NCBI GenBank assembly: GCA_938091715.1
Contig: CALKMT010000092.1
Coordinates: forward strand, 1-14,819
Reading direction: 5' to 3'
Length of the DNA: 14,819 bases
Source of the DNA: an uncultured Litorivicinus sp.
GTDB lineage: Bacteria > Pseudomonadota > Gammaproteobacteria > Pseudomonadales > Litorivicinaceae
In this document: positions 1 through 8,129 of the stretch, piece by piece
Numbering within the stretch: position 1 is the first letter of the stretch
Layout: every line of letters begins with the position of its first letter
Notes under the pieces: model-generated
Seen by the model: the letters and a program-made list of their open reading frames with translations, nothing else
Database searches by the model: none
What the model was told of the DNA's origin: nothing
Translations under genes and position numbers: made by a program

Positions 1-1547
1 GCGGGTATCAAATCAACGTTCAGGGCATCGGCGCCAATCGCCGGCGAGCGTGCGGCCAAACCACCGGACAAATCGGTCACCGAGGCATTGTCCGCCAGGG
101 TATTTAGCGAAGTGATGCTGTCGCCAACCCGGGTGGTCACGCCACCGCCCGTGCCCTCGTAAAGGGCACCCCATTTGACGCCGACACGTTCACTGAAGCT
201 CGATTCGGCAGTCACAATGCGCGCCTCAATCATGACCTGACGCACCGGTACATCCAGCACCTGCATCAACTCGCGGACCTCTTGCAACTTGGCCGCCGTG
301 TCCTGGACGATCAGCGTATTGGTGCGTTCATCGACTGCCACGCTGCCGCGCGCGGTTAGCAAGACCGAGGAGTCCCCCGCCTCGACCGCGCCATCCACCC
401 CGGCGCCGGTTAATAGCCCGGCAATGTCAGAGGCTTTGGAATACTGAACTTGAATAAATTCTGTGCGTAACGGGGCCAATTCCTCGGCCGCTTTTTGGTT
501 CTCGAGCTCCAACTGCTCCCGAGCGGCGATCTCTTCCGCCGGCGCCACCAACAGCACATTGCCCACTTGCCGCTTGTCCAGGCCTTTGGTGCGCAGCACG
601 AGATCCAGCGCCTGATCCCAGGGAACGTTTTGCAATCGCAGCGTAATGTTGCCGCCGACCGTGTCGGAAGCCACCAGGTTCAAGTTCGTGAAGTCGGCGA
701 TCAGGTTCAACACCTTGCGCACCTCGATATCCTGGAAGTTCAGGCTCAAGGTTTCGCCTTGGTATTGATTCACCTCGTCGCGACGCTGCTGTTCTTGGGC
801 ACTAATTTTGGCCACCGACACGGTTAGGGTCGAATCGGTTTGAAACGCCAAGTAATCAAAGGCGCCCTCGGGGCGGATCGCAATGATCGTGTCGCCACCC
901 TCTACAAAGGCGTCCACACGGCGAACCGGGGTCCCAAAGTCCACCACATCCAAGCGCCGGGCCAGGGCAGGCGGCAATGCCACCCCGGGCAAACGAACCC
1001 GAATGACCTGACCCTGCTGTTCTATTTCGGGGCTGGCCGAGGCGTCGGTCAACACAATTTTCACCAACCCCTCGCCCTGCTCACCCCGGCGAAAATCAAC
1101 ATCGTTCACCCCGGTCTCGACCGCGGCCGCCATGGGCACCGGTTCTGCCTGGGCAGGCATCACAACATCCCCGCCAAGGGAGACCAGTAAACGGTTGCCA
1201 TCGTTGGCCACATCGAAGGGAATCATTTCGTTCAGGTTTACGATCAAACGGGTCCGGCCCGCAGACTCCACCACCGTCACCCCCTGCACAGCCTCGCCCC
1301 CCACTTGGTAGTAACGCTTGTCCAGGGCACTGCCGGTTTGCTCTAAATCAATGGCGATTCGAGCGGGATCGTTCACGGTGTAACTGCGCGGACTCGGTGC
1401 CGGACCGTCAAAGGCCAAGCGCAACTGAATCTGTCCCGCTGCAACGCTCTGAATCGCCATGTCCGTGATGACCACGGGGCGGGCGGTGGCCGCAACGGAC
1501 ACCAATATTGCCGCGAGCCATGCGGTTGCTTTCACGAGGGCTGTCAT
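1..1547 (-). CDS. pilQ: PilQ, type IV pilus outer-membrane secretin (partial; C-terminal part outside window)
   Basis: Secretin that forms the outer-membrane channel through which the type IV pilus leaves the cell. The gene runs off the left edge; 515 N-terminal codons are visible. The first 22 residues form a Sec signal peptide, with likely cleavage after ATA in VAATARPVV. Two AMIN-type peptidoglycan-binding domains follow (about residues 25-125 and 146-248). Next come an STN/N0 domain (about 262-340, with LSLNFQDIEVRKVLNLIADF) and an N1/secretin_N domain (about 360-445, with VDERTNTLIVQD and VRQVMIEARIV). The beta-barrel secretin core is just beginning where the window ends. The ATG at 1547 has a good ribosome site (GAAGGA) that overlaps the pilP stop region, 11 nt after pilP. 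It is the last visible gene of the pilMN-O-P-Q operon. Domain order and position make the identification secure. Confidence 0.96.
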   Translation of the reverse strand, partial: MTALVKATAWLAAILVSVAATARPVVITDMAIQSVAAGQIQLRLAFDGPAPSPRSYTVNDPARIAIDLEQTGSALDKRYYQVGGEAVQGVTVVESAGRTRLIVNLNEMIPFDVANDGNRLLVSLGGDVVMPAQAEPVPMAAAVETGVNDVDFRRGEQGEGLVKIVLTDASASPEIEQQGQVIRVRLPGVALPPALARRLDVVDFGTPVRRVDAFVEGGDTIIAIRPEGAFDYLAFQTDSTLTVSVAKISAQEQQRRDEVNQYQGETLSLNFQDIEVRKVLNLIADFTNLNLVASDTVGGNITLRLQNVPWDQALDLVLRTKGLDKRQVGNVLLVAPAEEIAAREQLELENQKAAEELAPLRTEFIQVQYSKASDIAGLLTGAGVDGAVEAGDSSVLLTARGSVAVDERTNTLIVQDTAAKLQEVRELMQVLDVPVRQVMIEARIVTAESSFSERVGVKWGALYEGTGGGVTTRVGDSITSLNTLADNASVTDLSGGLAARSPAIGADALNVDLIP

Positions 1548-1558
1548 ACCTATTTCCT

Positions 1559-2092
1559 TCACTGTTGCGTGGGGTCTTTAAGTTGCAACGTGCGCGGTCG
1601 CTGTAACCAACCTTGCCCGCCGTCTGGAACAATCTCGGTCAGCTCAATGCGAGCTTCCGAGACCTGAGTGATCCGGCCATAGTTCTGGCCAATGTAATTA
1701 CCGATAGTGACCTTGCTGATCTGCCCTTCAACATCCGCCACCAGGGCAAAACTTTGCCCGTCCAGCAAGGCCAGGGTACCGACCATCGAGAGCGCATCTA
1801 GGCTGAATTGTTCAAGGTACTCCTGGCGTCGATCCAGGTTCGGCTTGATGTTCGGGTCGGCCTTGGGACGATTCACTTCGCGCACCTCGACGGGCGCCAA
1901 AAATGGGCTGCGCAGCGAGTTGGCCTGATATACAAATGGCTCGTAGGTATCAAAGGTCGGAACCGGTTCAATCTCGCCACCCGGGCGCGCTTTGACCTGA
2001 GCCACAAAACGTTCCAAATCCGACAGCTGAGCGTTTTGCCCACAGCCCACCAGCATCAAGACGACGCCGATCCCTAAAAGTCTAACTGTCAT
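1559..2092 (-). CDS. pilP: PilP, type IV pilus inner-membrane lipoprotein
   Basis: Periplasmic lipoprotein linking the inner-membrane PilN/PilO complex to the PilQ secretin. The 177-residue product starts with a lipoprotein signal peptide ending in a lipobox LVGC, with Cys17 as the lipidation site. A proline- and charge-rich extended segment follows (about 20-95), with YQANSLRSPF, the type of stretch that contacts PilO/PilN. The C-terminal HR domain is a small beta-sandwich (about 98-177, from LSMVGTLALLDGQ to the end) that docks to the PilQ N0 domain. I chose the ATG at 2092; a GTG one codon upstream (2095) is a possible alternative and would not change the protein materially. The gene overlaps the end of pilO by 11 bp, which suggests translational coupling. 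Family assignment rests on lipobox, HR domain and operon position. Confidence 0.95.
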   Translation of the reverse strand: MTVRLLGIGVVLMLVGCGQNAQLSDLERFVAQVKARPGGEIEPVPTFDTYEPFVYQANSLRSPFLAPVEVREVNRPKADPNIKPNLDRRQEYLEQFSLDALSMVGTLALLDGQSFALVADVEGQISKVTIGNYIGQNYGRITQVSEARIELTEIVPDGGQGWLQRPRTLQLKDPTQQ

Positions 2093-2678
2093 CACGGTAC
2101 CTATAGGTTTTGGCCAAGATGCTCATGTCCAACTGATCGCCCGACAGCGGCTGAATCGAGAAGTCGTGTAGCGTCACGATGCGGGGAAGCCCGGCAACAC
2201 CGCTGACGAAATTGCCCAGTTCGTGATACGAGCCGCGCACTGTGATTTGGATCGGCAACTCGATGTAATACTCGCGTTGCACCTCGGGTTGCAGACTAAT
2301 GGAGTCAAACTCCAGGCCCGCGCCAACCCCTGTACTGGTGATGTCTTCAAGCAGGCCTGGCACCTCGGTGTCGCTGGGCAACTGGCGCAATAGGGCGCCA
2401 AATTGGGCTTCCATATCGGCCATTTGCTCGCGCAGCCTTGGCAGGTTGGCGACCTGAAATGCCTTGGCCTCAAACTGCTGTTTTAGCGTGACCTCTTGTG
2501 CCGTCTGACGCTGCAGCTCGGCTTGCTGGCCTTTAATCACAAACCACCAGCCGGCGCCGCAAATGGCGACAAACAACAAACACCAAAATAGGAATTTAAC
2601 CAGACGGGGCCATTGACCCGCGGTGGCCAAGTCCATGTCATCCGCACGAAATTCGCGCAACTCAGACAGCATGCTCAT
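2082..2678 (-). CDS. pilO: PilO, type IV pilus inner-membrane alignment protein
   Basis: Bitopic inner-membrane protein that pairs with PilN and helps carry signals between the cytoplasmic motor and the outer-membrane channel. The product has 198 residues: a short cytoplasmic tail (1-25), one transmembrane helix (about 26-48, KFLFWCLLFVAICGAGWWF), a periplasmic coiled coil (about 50-100, rich in Q, E and K), and a ferredoxin-like domain (about 105-195, with YYIELPIQITVRGSYHELG). The last part, around GLPRIVTLHDFSI, is typical of PilO. Its ATG overlaps the stop of the preceding gene in an ATGA arrangement (2675-2678), so translation is likely coupled. Length and topology are normal for the family. 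Confidence 0.96.
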   Translation of the reverse strand: MSMLSELREFRADDMDLATAGQWPRLVKFLFWCLLFVAICGAGWWFVIKGQQAELQRQTAQEVTLKQQFEAKAFQVANLPRLREQMADMEAQFGALLRQLPSDTEVPGLLEDITSTGVGAGLEFDSISLQPEVQREYYIELPIQITVRGSYHELGNFVSGVAGLPRIVTLHDFSIQPLSGDQLDMSILAKTYRYRDDS

Positions 2679-4297
2679 GGTTGCTCCTCACGCCGGTTGG
2701 GATCGTCCAGCGCCACGGTCAGGCTGAATACGTTGGGTAGGCTGCCGGCCTTTTGCGCCAGAACCTGGGTCAGGTTGGGGTCTTTGAACCATTCAGCGCC
2801 ATCAATCGAGCGCATCAAGTTGGAGATTCGATTGTTGTTTTCCGCCCGCCCTTCAAGCTGCACACGCTCACCGGTGCGAGTCAGACTGGTGTAATACGAG
2901 CCGTCGACCAAGGAGGTCACTAAGTTGTCGAACACATACACGATGCCCGAACGCCGGCCCTGCAGGTCTTGGATTACCTGCATGCGATCCACCAGTTGGC
3001 CGCGCAGGTCCCGTAGCTCGCGAATCTCTGCAATCTGACGGTCAACTCGCTGAATTTGGGCCGTCAAAAATTGATTTCGCTGCTGTTGCTGCGCCACTTG
3101 GCCGTCATAAAACTGCAACCCGGAAAACACAGTACCCAGTCCCAGCACGACCGAAGCGGCGGTGCCCGCCAGGAAATTTCGTTGCCGCACCTGACGCAAT
3201 TCGTCGCGCCAGGCCAACAGGTTAATGCCCTCGGCTTCAAACGCCCGCATGGCCAGGCCCGCAGCAATCAGCAAGGCCGGAGCGTCCTGCTTCAGGCCGC
3301 TGACGTTGACGCCGTTGGCGGTGGTCATGTCAGCAAAGGGATTGCAGCGCACCACCGGCACGCCCAGGCGCTCGTTCAGCAGCCCTGGCAGTTCATCGAT
3401 CGCCGCGCAGCCCCCCGCCAACAACAAGGTGTCGAGTTTTTCATGGCTGGAGCCGGCGTAGAAAAACTGCAGGCTACGGCCGATTTGTTGCGCTAGGTTT
3501 TCACAGAAAGGCACCAGCACGGATCCCGAATAATCATCCGGCAGGCCTCCTTGTTTCTTGGCCAGGCCCGCTTCGTCGGGGCTTAGGGCATATCGCTTTT
3601 GGATTTCTTCGGTCAGGACCCGGCCGCCAAAGATCTGCTCTCGGGTGAAGCTGACCGCGCCCTGCTCTAACGCCGCCACCATGGTGCTGTTAGCGCCCAC
3701 GTCGGCAATGCCGACCACACCCGCCGCAACATCCGGATCCAACTGACTGGCCATCAATTCGAATGAGCGCTCGACGGCATAGGCCTCAACATCAATAAAC
3801 GCAGGCTTTAGGCCGGCAATTTCCAAGGCCTCGGTGCGCGCTTCGACTTGATCCCGGCGACACCCGGCCAACAGCACGTTGACCTGGCCTGCGTTGTTGG
3901 GATTTTCCCCCAGCACGCGAAAATCCAGGGCCACCTCGTCCAGCGGGTATGGAATATATTGATCCGCCTCCAGGGCGATCTGGCTTTCCATTTCCGCGTC
4001 CGACAAACCGATAGGCATGTGAATCACTTTGGTGATCACCGTCGCACCGGATACCGCCAACGCCACCCGCTTGGTCTTGGTCTTGGCCCGCTCGACTACT
4101 CGCCGAATCGAAGCCCCGACCAATTCCACGTCGGCGATGCTGTTTTCGATCACCGCCCCAGGGGGCAGCGGCTCGACCGCATAACTTTCGACACGCAGGC
4201 GTCCGCCTGCTCGTCCGGAGCGGGATAGCTCTATCAGCTTGACTGCCGAACTGGAAATATCCAATCCGATAATTGACTGGGATTTACCCACTCGCAT
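2675..4297 (-). CDS. pilMN: PilM-PilN natural fusion, type IV pilus alignment-complex protein
   Basis: One uninterrupted 540-codon frame encodes two proteins that are normally separate. Residues 1 to about 353 are PilM, the cytoplasmic actin-like component: first phosphate loop IIGLDISSSAVKLIELS, second loop GIADVGANSTMVAAL, adenosine-site motif LLLAGGCAAIDELPGLL, ending AAGLAMRAF as free PilM proteins do. After four residues (EAEG) the PilN sequence begins at residue 358 with INLLAWRDEL. It continues with a transmembrane helix (about 375-397), a periplasmic coiled coil (about 398-450) and a small alpha/beta domain (about 460-535, with GSYYTSLTRTGERVQLEGRA). Both halves are full length. I chose the ATG at 4297 (MRVGKSQSIIGLDIS) because homology begins there and AGGAC lies 8 nt upstream; the frame stays open further upstream but that part is not PilM-like. 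It is the first gene of the pil operon and overlaps pilO by 4 bp. The fusion is seen directly; its effect on assembly is inferred. Confidence 0.93.
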   Translation of the reverse strand: MRVGKSQSIIGLDISSSAVKLIELSRSGRAGGRLRVESYAVEPLPPGAVIENSIADVELVGASIRRVVERAKTKTKRVALAVSGATVITKVIHMPIGLSDAEMESQIALEADQYIPYPLDEVALDFRVLGENPNNAGQVNVLLAGCRRDQVEARTEALEIAGLKPAFIDVEAYAVERSFELMASQLDPDVAAGVVGIADVGANSTMVAALEQGAVSFTREQIFGGRVLTEEIQKRYALSPDEAGLAKKQGGLPDDYSGSVLVPFCENLAQQIGRSLQFFYAGSSHEKLDTLLLAGGCAAIDELPGLLNERLGVPVVRCNPFADMTTANGVNVSGLKQDAPALLIAAGLAMRAFEAEGINLLAWRDELRQVRQRNFLAGTAASVVLGLGTVFSGLQFYDGQVAQQQQRNQFLTAQIQRVDRQIAEIRELRDLRGQLVDRMQVIQDLQGRRSGIVYVFDNLVTSLVDGSYYTSLTRTGERVQLEGRAENNNRISNLMRSIDGAEWFKDPNLTQVLAQKAGSLPNVFSLTVALDDPNRREEQP

Positions 4298-4387
4298 CGA
4301 CCGAGTCCTATTCAAAATGTGATCTGTTACGCTTGACCCAAAGGGCAAACCTCCATCAAGTAAAGGACACAGATTCCGGACTCGCAA

Positions 4388-4417
4388 ATGACTATGAAGG
4401 GAATACTTCCCTATAAT
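4388..4417 (+). promoter_or_regulatory. Sigma70-type promoter of mrcA
   Basis: A perfect -10 hexamer TATAAT (4412-4417) lies 18 bp after an ATGACT -35 element (4388-4393, 4 of 6 matches to TTGACA). Transcription would start near 4424, giving a short leader of about 26 nt before the mrcA TTG start codon. The spacer contains a perfect inverted repeat. Confidence 0.6.
4398..4412. repeat. 15-bp perfect inverted repeat in the mrcA promoter spacer
   Basis: AGGGAA-TAC-TTCCCT, six-base arms around a 3-bp centre. It fills the region between the -35 and -10 boxes of the mrcA promoter and its last base is the first base of TATAAT. The position is where a repressor, or an activator that remodels the spacer, would bind. 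No transcription factor consensus that I know matches it. Confidence 0.5.
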
Positions 4418-4449
4418 CCAACTCACTCCCTGTAATAGGCCGCTTAGAT

Positions 4450-6876
4450 TTGCGCACGTTTTTTAAATACAGCCTGCTTTTAGGTTTGGGACTTGGCATC
4501 CTTGGTGGTTTTTTGGCCGCCGGCGTGTATGCCTACCTAAAGCCCCAACTGCCTAACCCAGAGGCCTTGCGCGACGTCCGATTACAGGTCCCCTTACGGG
4601 TGTTTTCAGCCGATCAAAAACTGATCGCAGAGTTTGGCGAAAAGCGTCGCGAGCCGGTGGTACTAGCCGAGGTACCGCAGTCCATGATTCATGCCTTTTT
4701 GGCCGCCGAGGACGATGGATTTGAACGCCATGTGGGCATTGACCCGCTGGGCTTGGCCCGCGCCGCCTTCGAACTGGCCAGTACCGGTTCGATCCAATCT
4801 GGCGGCAGCACGATCACCATGCAGGTGGCGCGTAACTACTTTTTAAGCCGCGAACAAACCTTTGTGCGTAAGTTCAAAGAGATCCTGCTGGCTTTGGAGA
4901 TTGAGCAAGCCCTGTCAAAAGACGAAATCCTAGAGCTGTACCTGAACAAGATTTACCTGGGCAAACGGGCCTACGGTGTCGCGGCGGCGGCGCGAATTTA
5001 TTACAACGCCAAGCTGGACGAGCTGACCCTGGCTCAGGCTGCCATGATCGCCGGACTGCCCAAAGCCCCCTCGACTTTTAATCCGGTCAACAACCCCGAG
5101 CGGGCGTTAATCCGTCGAGACTGGATCATTGGCCGCATGTTGGGGCTGGGATTTATTGATCAGGCACAGCACGACCAGGCCATTGCGCAACCCATCACCG
5201 CGTCGGTCTATCAGCAAGAGCTCGACTTTGAGGCGCCTTGGGTCGCCGAGGCCGCTCGCTTCGAGTTAGAGCAACGCCTGGGAGAGGCGATCTATACCGA
5301 TGGCTACCGAGTGCACCTGAGCATCAACACCCAAGAGCAGGCCGCCGCTCAACAAGCCGTCATGACCGGCCTGTTGGAATACGACCGCCGACACGGATGG
5401 CGTGGCCCAGAAAAACAGCTGACCGATCCCACCGAGTACTTGGCTGAGTTGCAACAAATGCGGGCCGATATCGGCGGCTTACGGCCGGCGGTGGTGTTGG
5501 AATCTGGCGCGCAAGTCCTGCGGCTATTAACCGCCGATGGGGCTCAGCATGAGTTGGGACCGGACGCATGGAAATGGGCCCGAGCCCGACTGGCGCACCG
5601 TGATGCCCTGGGCAGCGAGCCTGCGGACACGAGCTTTTTATCCCCCGGCGACATGGTGCGCTTACCCAAATTTGGCCCACCGATCCTGGCGCAATTGCCC
5701 GACGCGCAGGCCGCGTTTGTGGCCGTGAATCCTAAAGACGGTGCCATACGGGCATTGATCGGGGGCTTTGACTTTACCGACTCCAAATTCAACCGCGCCC
5801 TGCTGTCCAATCGCCAAGTGGGCTCGGGTATCAAGCCCTTTCTGTACACGTCGGCCCTGCAGGCCGGCTACACTCCCGCCTCGATCATCAACGATGCCCC
5901 CATTGTGTTTGACTCCGGCGAGCTGGCCTCGGCTTGGCGTCCGCAAAACTCCGGCGGCAAGTTTTATGGCCCAACTCGACTGCGCGAGGCCCTGTATCGT
6001 TCGCGCAACCTGGTCAGCGTACGGTTACTCAGAAAAATGGGCGTTCGGCCCACGCTAGAACGCATGGCTGGGTTGGGAATCGACACTCAAAACCTGCCGC
6101 GCAACCTGTCTTTGGCACTCGGATCCGGCAGCCTAAGCCCCCTTGAAATGGCCACCCACTATGCGATTTTTGCCAACGGCGGTTACCAAGTGGAGCCCTG
6201 GCTAATTGATCGCGTTGAAAACGCCCTGGGCCGCGTCGTTTTGCAAACCCGACCAGCCAAGGCCTGTACCGATCTGTGCCCGGAACCCCCGGTCGATCCG
6301 GTCAGCGCCGCTCAACTCGAACCCGTCCCAGAGGTTCGCCTGGTGTCCGAAACCTTTGACGTGCGCTGGGCACCCCAGGTGCTGGATCCTGACCTTGGGT
6401 TCCTGATGAACTCCATGCTCAGAGACGTCGTTCAGCGCGGCACCGCCCGGCGCGCCAAAGCGCTGGAGCGTGACGACATCGCCGGCAAGACCGGCACCAC
6501 CAATGACCAGGTGGACGCCTGGTTTAACGGGTATCACGAAAGTGTCGCCGCCAGTGCCTGGGTCGGCCTGGACAACCCCGAGACCCTGGGGCGCAGGGAA
6601 TATGGCGGAGCGGCGGCCCTGCCGATTTGGATCGACTTTATGCGTGTGGCACTGAAAGGACAGCCCATTGTGCCGCTGGAACCGACCGCAGGCGTTGTTC
6701 AGGTACGGGTTGATCCACAGACCGGACAGGCGGTCAACGGGCGCAACGAAGGCATCAAGGAATGGTTCCTAGCCGAGGGCGCGCCTCAGCAAGAAACCGC
6801 ACAAACCGAAGAGCAGAGCGCAGCCGCGAAGCGAGCTCGAGGGCCCAGCGTCAAAGACGCCGCCTCACTGTTTTAG
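4450..6876 (+). CDS. mrcA: Penicillin-binding protein 1A, bifunctional peptidoglycan glycosyltransferase/transpeptidase
   Basis: Class A PBP (called ponA in Pseudomonas) that polymerises lipid II into glycan strands and cross-links them at the outer face of the inner membrane. The 808-residue product has a short cytoplasmic tail and a transmembrane anchor (about 7-30). The glycosyltransferase domain (about 50-225) has catalytic Glu87 in AAEDDGFERHVG, then GGSTITMQVARNYF and ELYLNKIYLGKRAYGV. An OB-type insert lies near 315-425. The transpeptidase domain carries SxxK (Ser459-Lys462 in GSGIKPF), SxN (Ser518-Asn520) and KTGT (680-683). A Cys606/Cys610 pair (CTDLC) lies in the transpeptidase insert, at a place where E. 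coli PBP1A also has a cysteine pair. The start codon is TTG at 4450 with only a weak TAGG ribosome site; no better in-frame start fits the anchor. All active-site motifs are intact. Its 3' end overlaps maeB on the other strand. Confidence 0.97.
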   Translation: MRTFFKYSLLLGLGLGILGGFLAAGVYAYLKPQLPNPEALRDVRLQVPLRVFSADQKLIAEFGEKRREPVVLAEVPQSMIHAFLAAEDDGFERHVGIDPLGLARAAFELASTGSIQSGGSTITMQVARNYFLSREQTFVRKFKEILLALEIEQALSKDEILELYLNKIYLGKRAYGVAAAARIYYNAKLDELTLAQAAMIAGLPKAPSTFNPVNNPERALIRRDWIIGRMLGLGFIDQAQHDQAIAQPITASVYQQELDFEAPWVAEAARFELEQRLGEAIYTDGYRVHLSINTQEQAAAQQAVMTGLLEYDRRHGWRGPEKQLTDPTEYLAELQQMRADIGGLRPAVVLESGAQVLRLLTADGAQHELGPDAWKWARARLAHRDALGSEPADTSFLSPGDMVRLPKFGPPILAQLPDAQAAFVAVNPKDGAIRALIGGFDFTDSKFNRALLSNRQVGSGIKPFLYTSALQAGYTPASIINDAPIVFDSGELASAWRPQNSGGKFYGPTRLREALYRSRNLVSVRLLRKMGVRPTLERMAGLGIDTQNLPRNLSLALGSGSLSPLEMATHYAIFANGGYQVEPWLIDRVENALGRVVLQTRPAKACTDLCPEPPVDPVSAAQLEPVPEVRLVSETFDVRWAPQVLDPDLGFLMNSMLRDVVQRGTARRAKALERDDIAGKTGTTNDQVDAWFNGYHESVAASAWVGLDNPETLGRREYGGAAALPIWIDFMRVALKGQPIVPLEPTAGVVQVRVDPQTGQAVNGRNEGIKEWFLAEGAPQQETAQTEEQSAAAKRARGPSVKDAASLF

Positions 6877-8096
6877 GGGACTAAACGCGCCACCCCCGAT
6901 GCATGAGCCGCTGCGGCTACCGCATCGCGGATGCGAGGCAGCAATCGGGTGTCCATGGGCTTGGGCAAAATGTAATCCGGACCAAATTCAAAGTGCGCCC
7001 CTTCATAGGCCGCCTCCACCTCGGTGGGCACCGGTTCTTTCGCGATATCACGAATCGCGTTGACCGCCGCCACCTTCATGTCGTCGTTGATCGTGCTGGC
7101 GCGGGCATCCAGGGCGCCACGGAAAATAAAGGGAAAGCACAGCACGTTGTTGACTTGGTTGGGATAGTCACTGCGCCCCGTGGCCATGATCAGGTCGTCC
7201 CGAGCGGCATTGGCGATTTCCGGTGAAATTTCAGGATCCGGATTCGAGCAGGCAAACACCACAGGCTTGGGCGCCATGCGCATCAGGTTTTCTTCGCTCA
7301 AGAGATTAGCCCCGGACAGACCCAGGAACACATCCGCACCCTCCATCGCATCCGCCAAGGTCCGAGCCCCGGTCTCGACCGCAAACATCGCTTTGTACTG
7401 ATTCAGGTCATCGCGACCACGGTGGATGACGCCCTTGCGATCAATCATGAACAGATTCTCTCGCTTGGCACCCAAAGTAATCAGCAGGCGCATGCAAGCA
7501 ATCGCCGCGGCCCCGGCACCAAGACAAACAATCCGCGCTGTTTCCAGGGTCTTACCCTGGACCTCGAGTGCGTTCAGCATCGCCGCCGCGGTGACAATGG
7601 CGGTTCCGTGCTGATCGTCGTGAAACACAGGAATCGAGAGGCGCTCTGACAGCAAGCGCTCGATCTCAAAGCACTCGGGCGCCTTGATGTCCTCTAGGTT
7701 AATGCCACCAAAGCTCTCGCCAATGGCTGCAGCCACCTGAACAAACTGCAACGGATCGGCCACATCGACCTCGATGTCCACCGCGTCGATGTTGGCAAAC
7801 CGCTTAAACAGAACGCACTTACCTTCCATAACCGGCTTGGAGGCCAGGGCGCCAAGGTTGCCCAGGCCCAGGATGGCAGATCCATTGGAAATCACCGCGA
7901 CCAGGTTGCCTTTGGCCGTGTAGCGATAGGCATTTTCCCGATCCCGGGCAATCTCTCGCACCGGCTCAGCAACGCCAGGACTGTAAGCCAGAGCCAGGTC
8001 GTGCGCACTCTCGGTGGATTTGGTGAGCGCGATTTCTAATTTTCCTGGACGGGGATGTTCGTGATAGTCCAGCGCTTCTTGTCGGATGTCCGCCAT
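6873..8096 (-). CDS. maeB: Malic enzyme, short form without phosphotransacetylase-like domain
   Basis: Oxidative decarboxylation of malate to pyruvate with reduction of NAD(P). The 407-residue product has the N-terminal malic domain with catalytic Tyr38 (AYSPGVAEP), Lys93 (GKCVLFKRF) and metal ligands Glu135/Asp136 (INLEDIKAP) and Asp161 (FHDDQHGTA). A Rossmann NAD(P) domain has CLGAGAAAIA (191-200) and later ends normally near LPRIRDAV. The roughly 350-residue phosphotransacetylase-like tail found on E. coli MaeB is absent, as I recall for the Pseudomonas gene next to ponA. I chose the ATG at 8096 (MADIRQEALDYHEHPRPGK) because family similarity starts there; a TTG at 8141 would add 15 unlike residues. 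No strong Shine-Dalgarno precedes it. Its stop overlaps the mrcA stop. The cofactor preference cannot be told from sequence alone. Confidence 0.95.
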   Translation of the reverse strand: MADIRQEALDYHEHPRPGKLEIALTKSTESAHDLALAYSPGVAEPVREIARDRENAYRYTAKGNLVAVISNGSAILGLGNLGALASKPVMEGKCVLFKRFANIDAVDIEVDVADPLQFVQVAAAIGESFGGINLEDIKAPECFEIERLLSERLSIPVFHDDQHGTAIVTAAAMLNALEVQGKTLETARIVCLGAGAAAIACMRLLITLGAKRENLFMIDRKGVIHRGRDDLNQYKAMFAVETGARTLADAMEGADVFLGLSGANLLSEENLMRMAPKPVVFACSNPDPEISPEIANAARDDLIMATGRSDYPNQVNNVLCFPFIFRGALDARASTINDDMKVAAVNAIRDIAKEPVPTEVEAAYEGAHFEFGPDYILPKPMDTRLLPRIRDAVAAAAHASGVARLVP

Positions 8097-8129
8097 GGGG
8101 GGAATTACTCGTGGTGGGTAGTTTATGGA

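Larger units (their letters stand above)
4298..4449. promoter_or_regulatory. Divergent control region between pilMN and mrcA
   Basis: This 152-bp gap is the only room for promoters of both the pil operon (leftward) and mrcA (rightward). The rightward side holds a clear sigma70-type promoter (see the separate entry). On the leftward side I found only a ribosome site (AGGAC, 8 nt before the pilMN ATG) and no convincing -35/-10 pair. The pil operon may therefore use a weak, activated or alternative-sigma promoter; no GG-N10-GC sigma54 pair was found either. Confidence 0.6.

Noticed and set aside
4298..4426. 43-residue N-terminal extension of PilM starting at 4426
   Set aside because: The extension is not PilM-like, would run through the mrcA promoter, and the ATG at 4297 has a good ribosome site and matches the family start.
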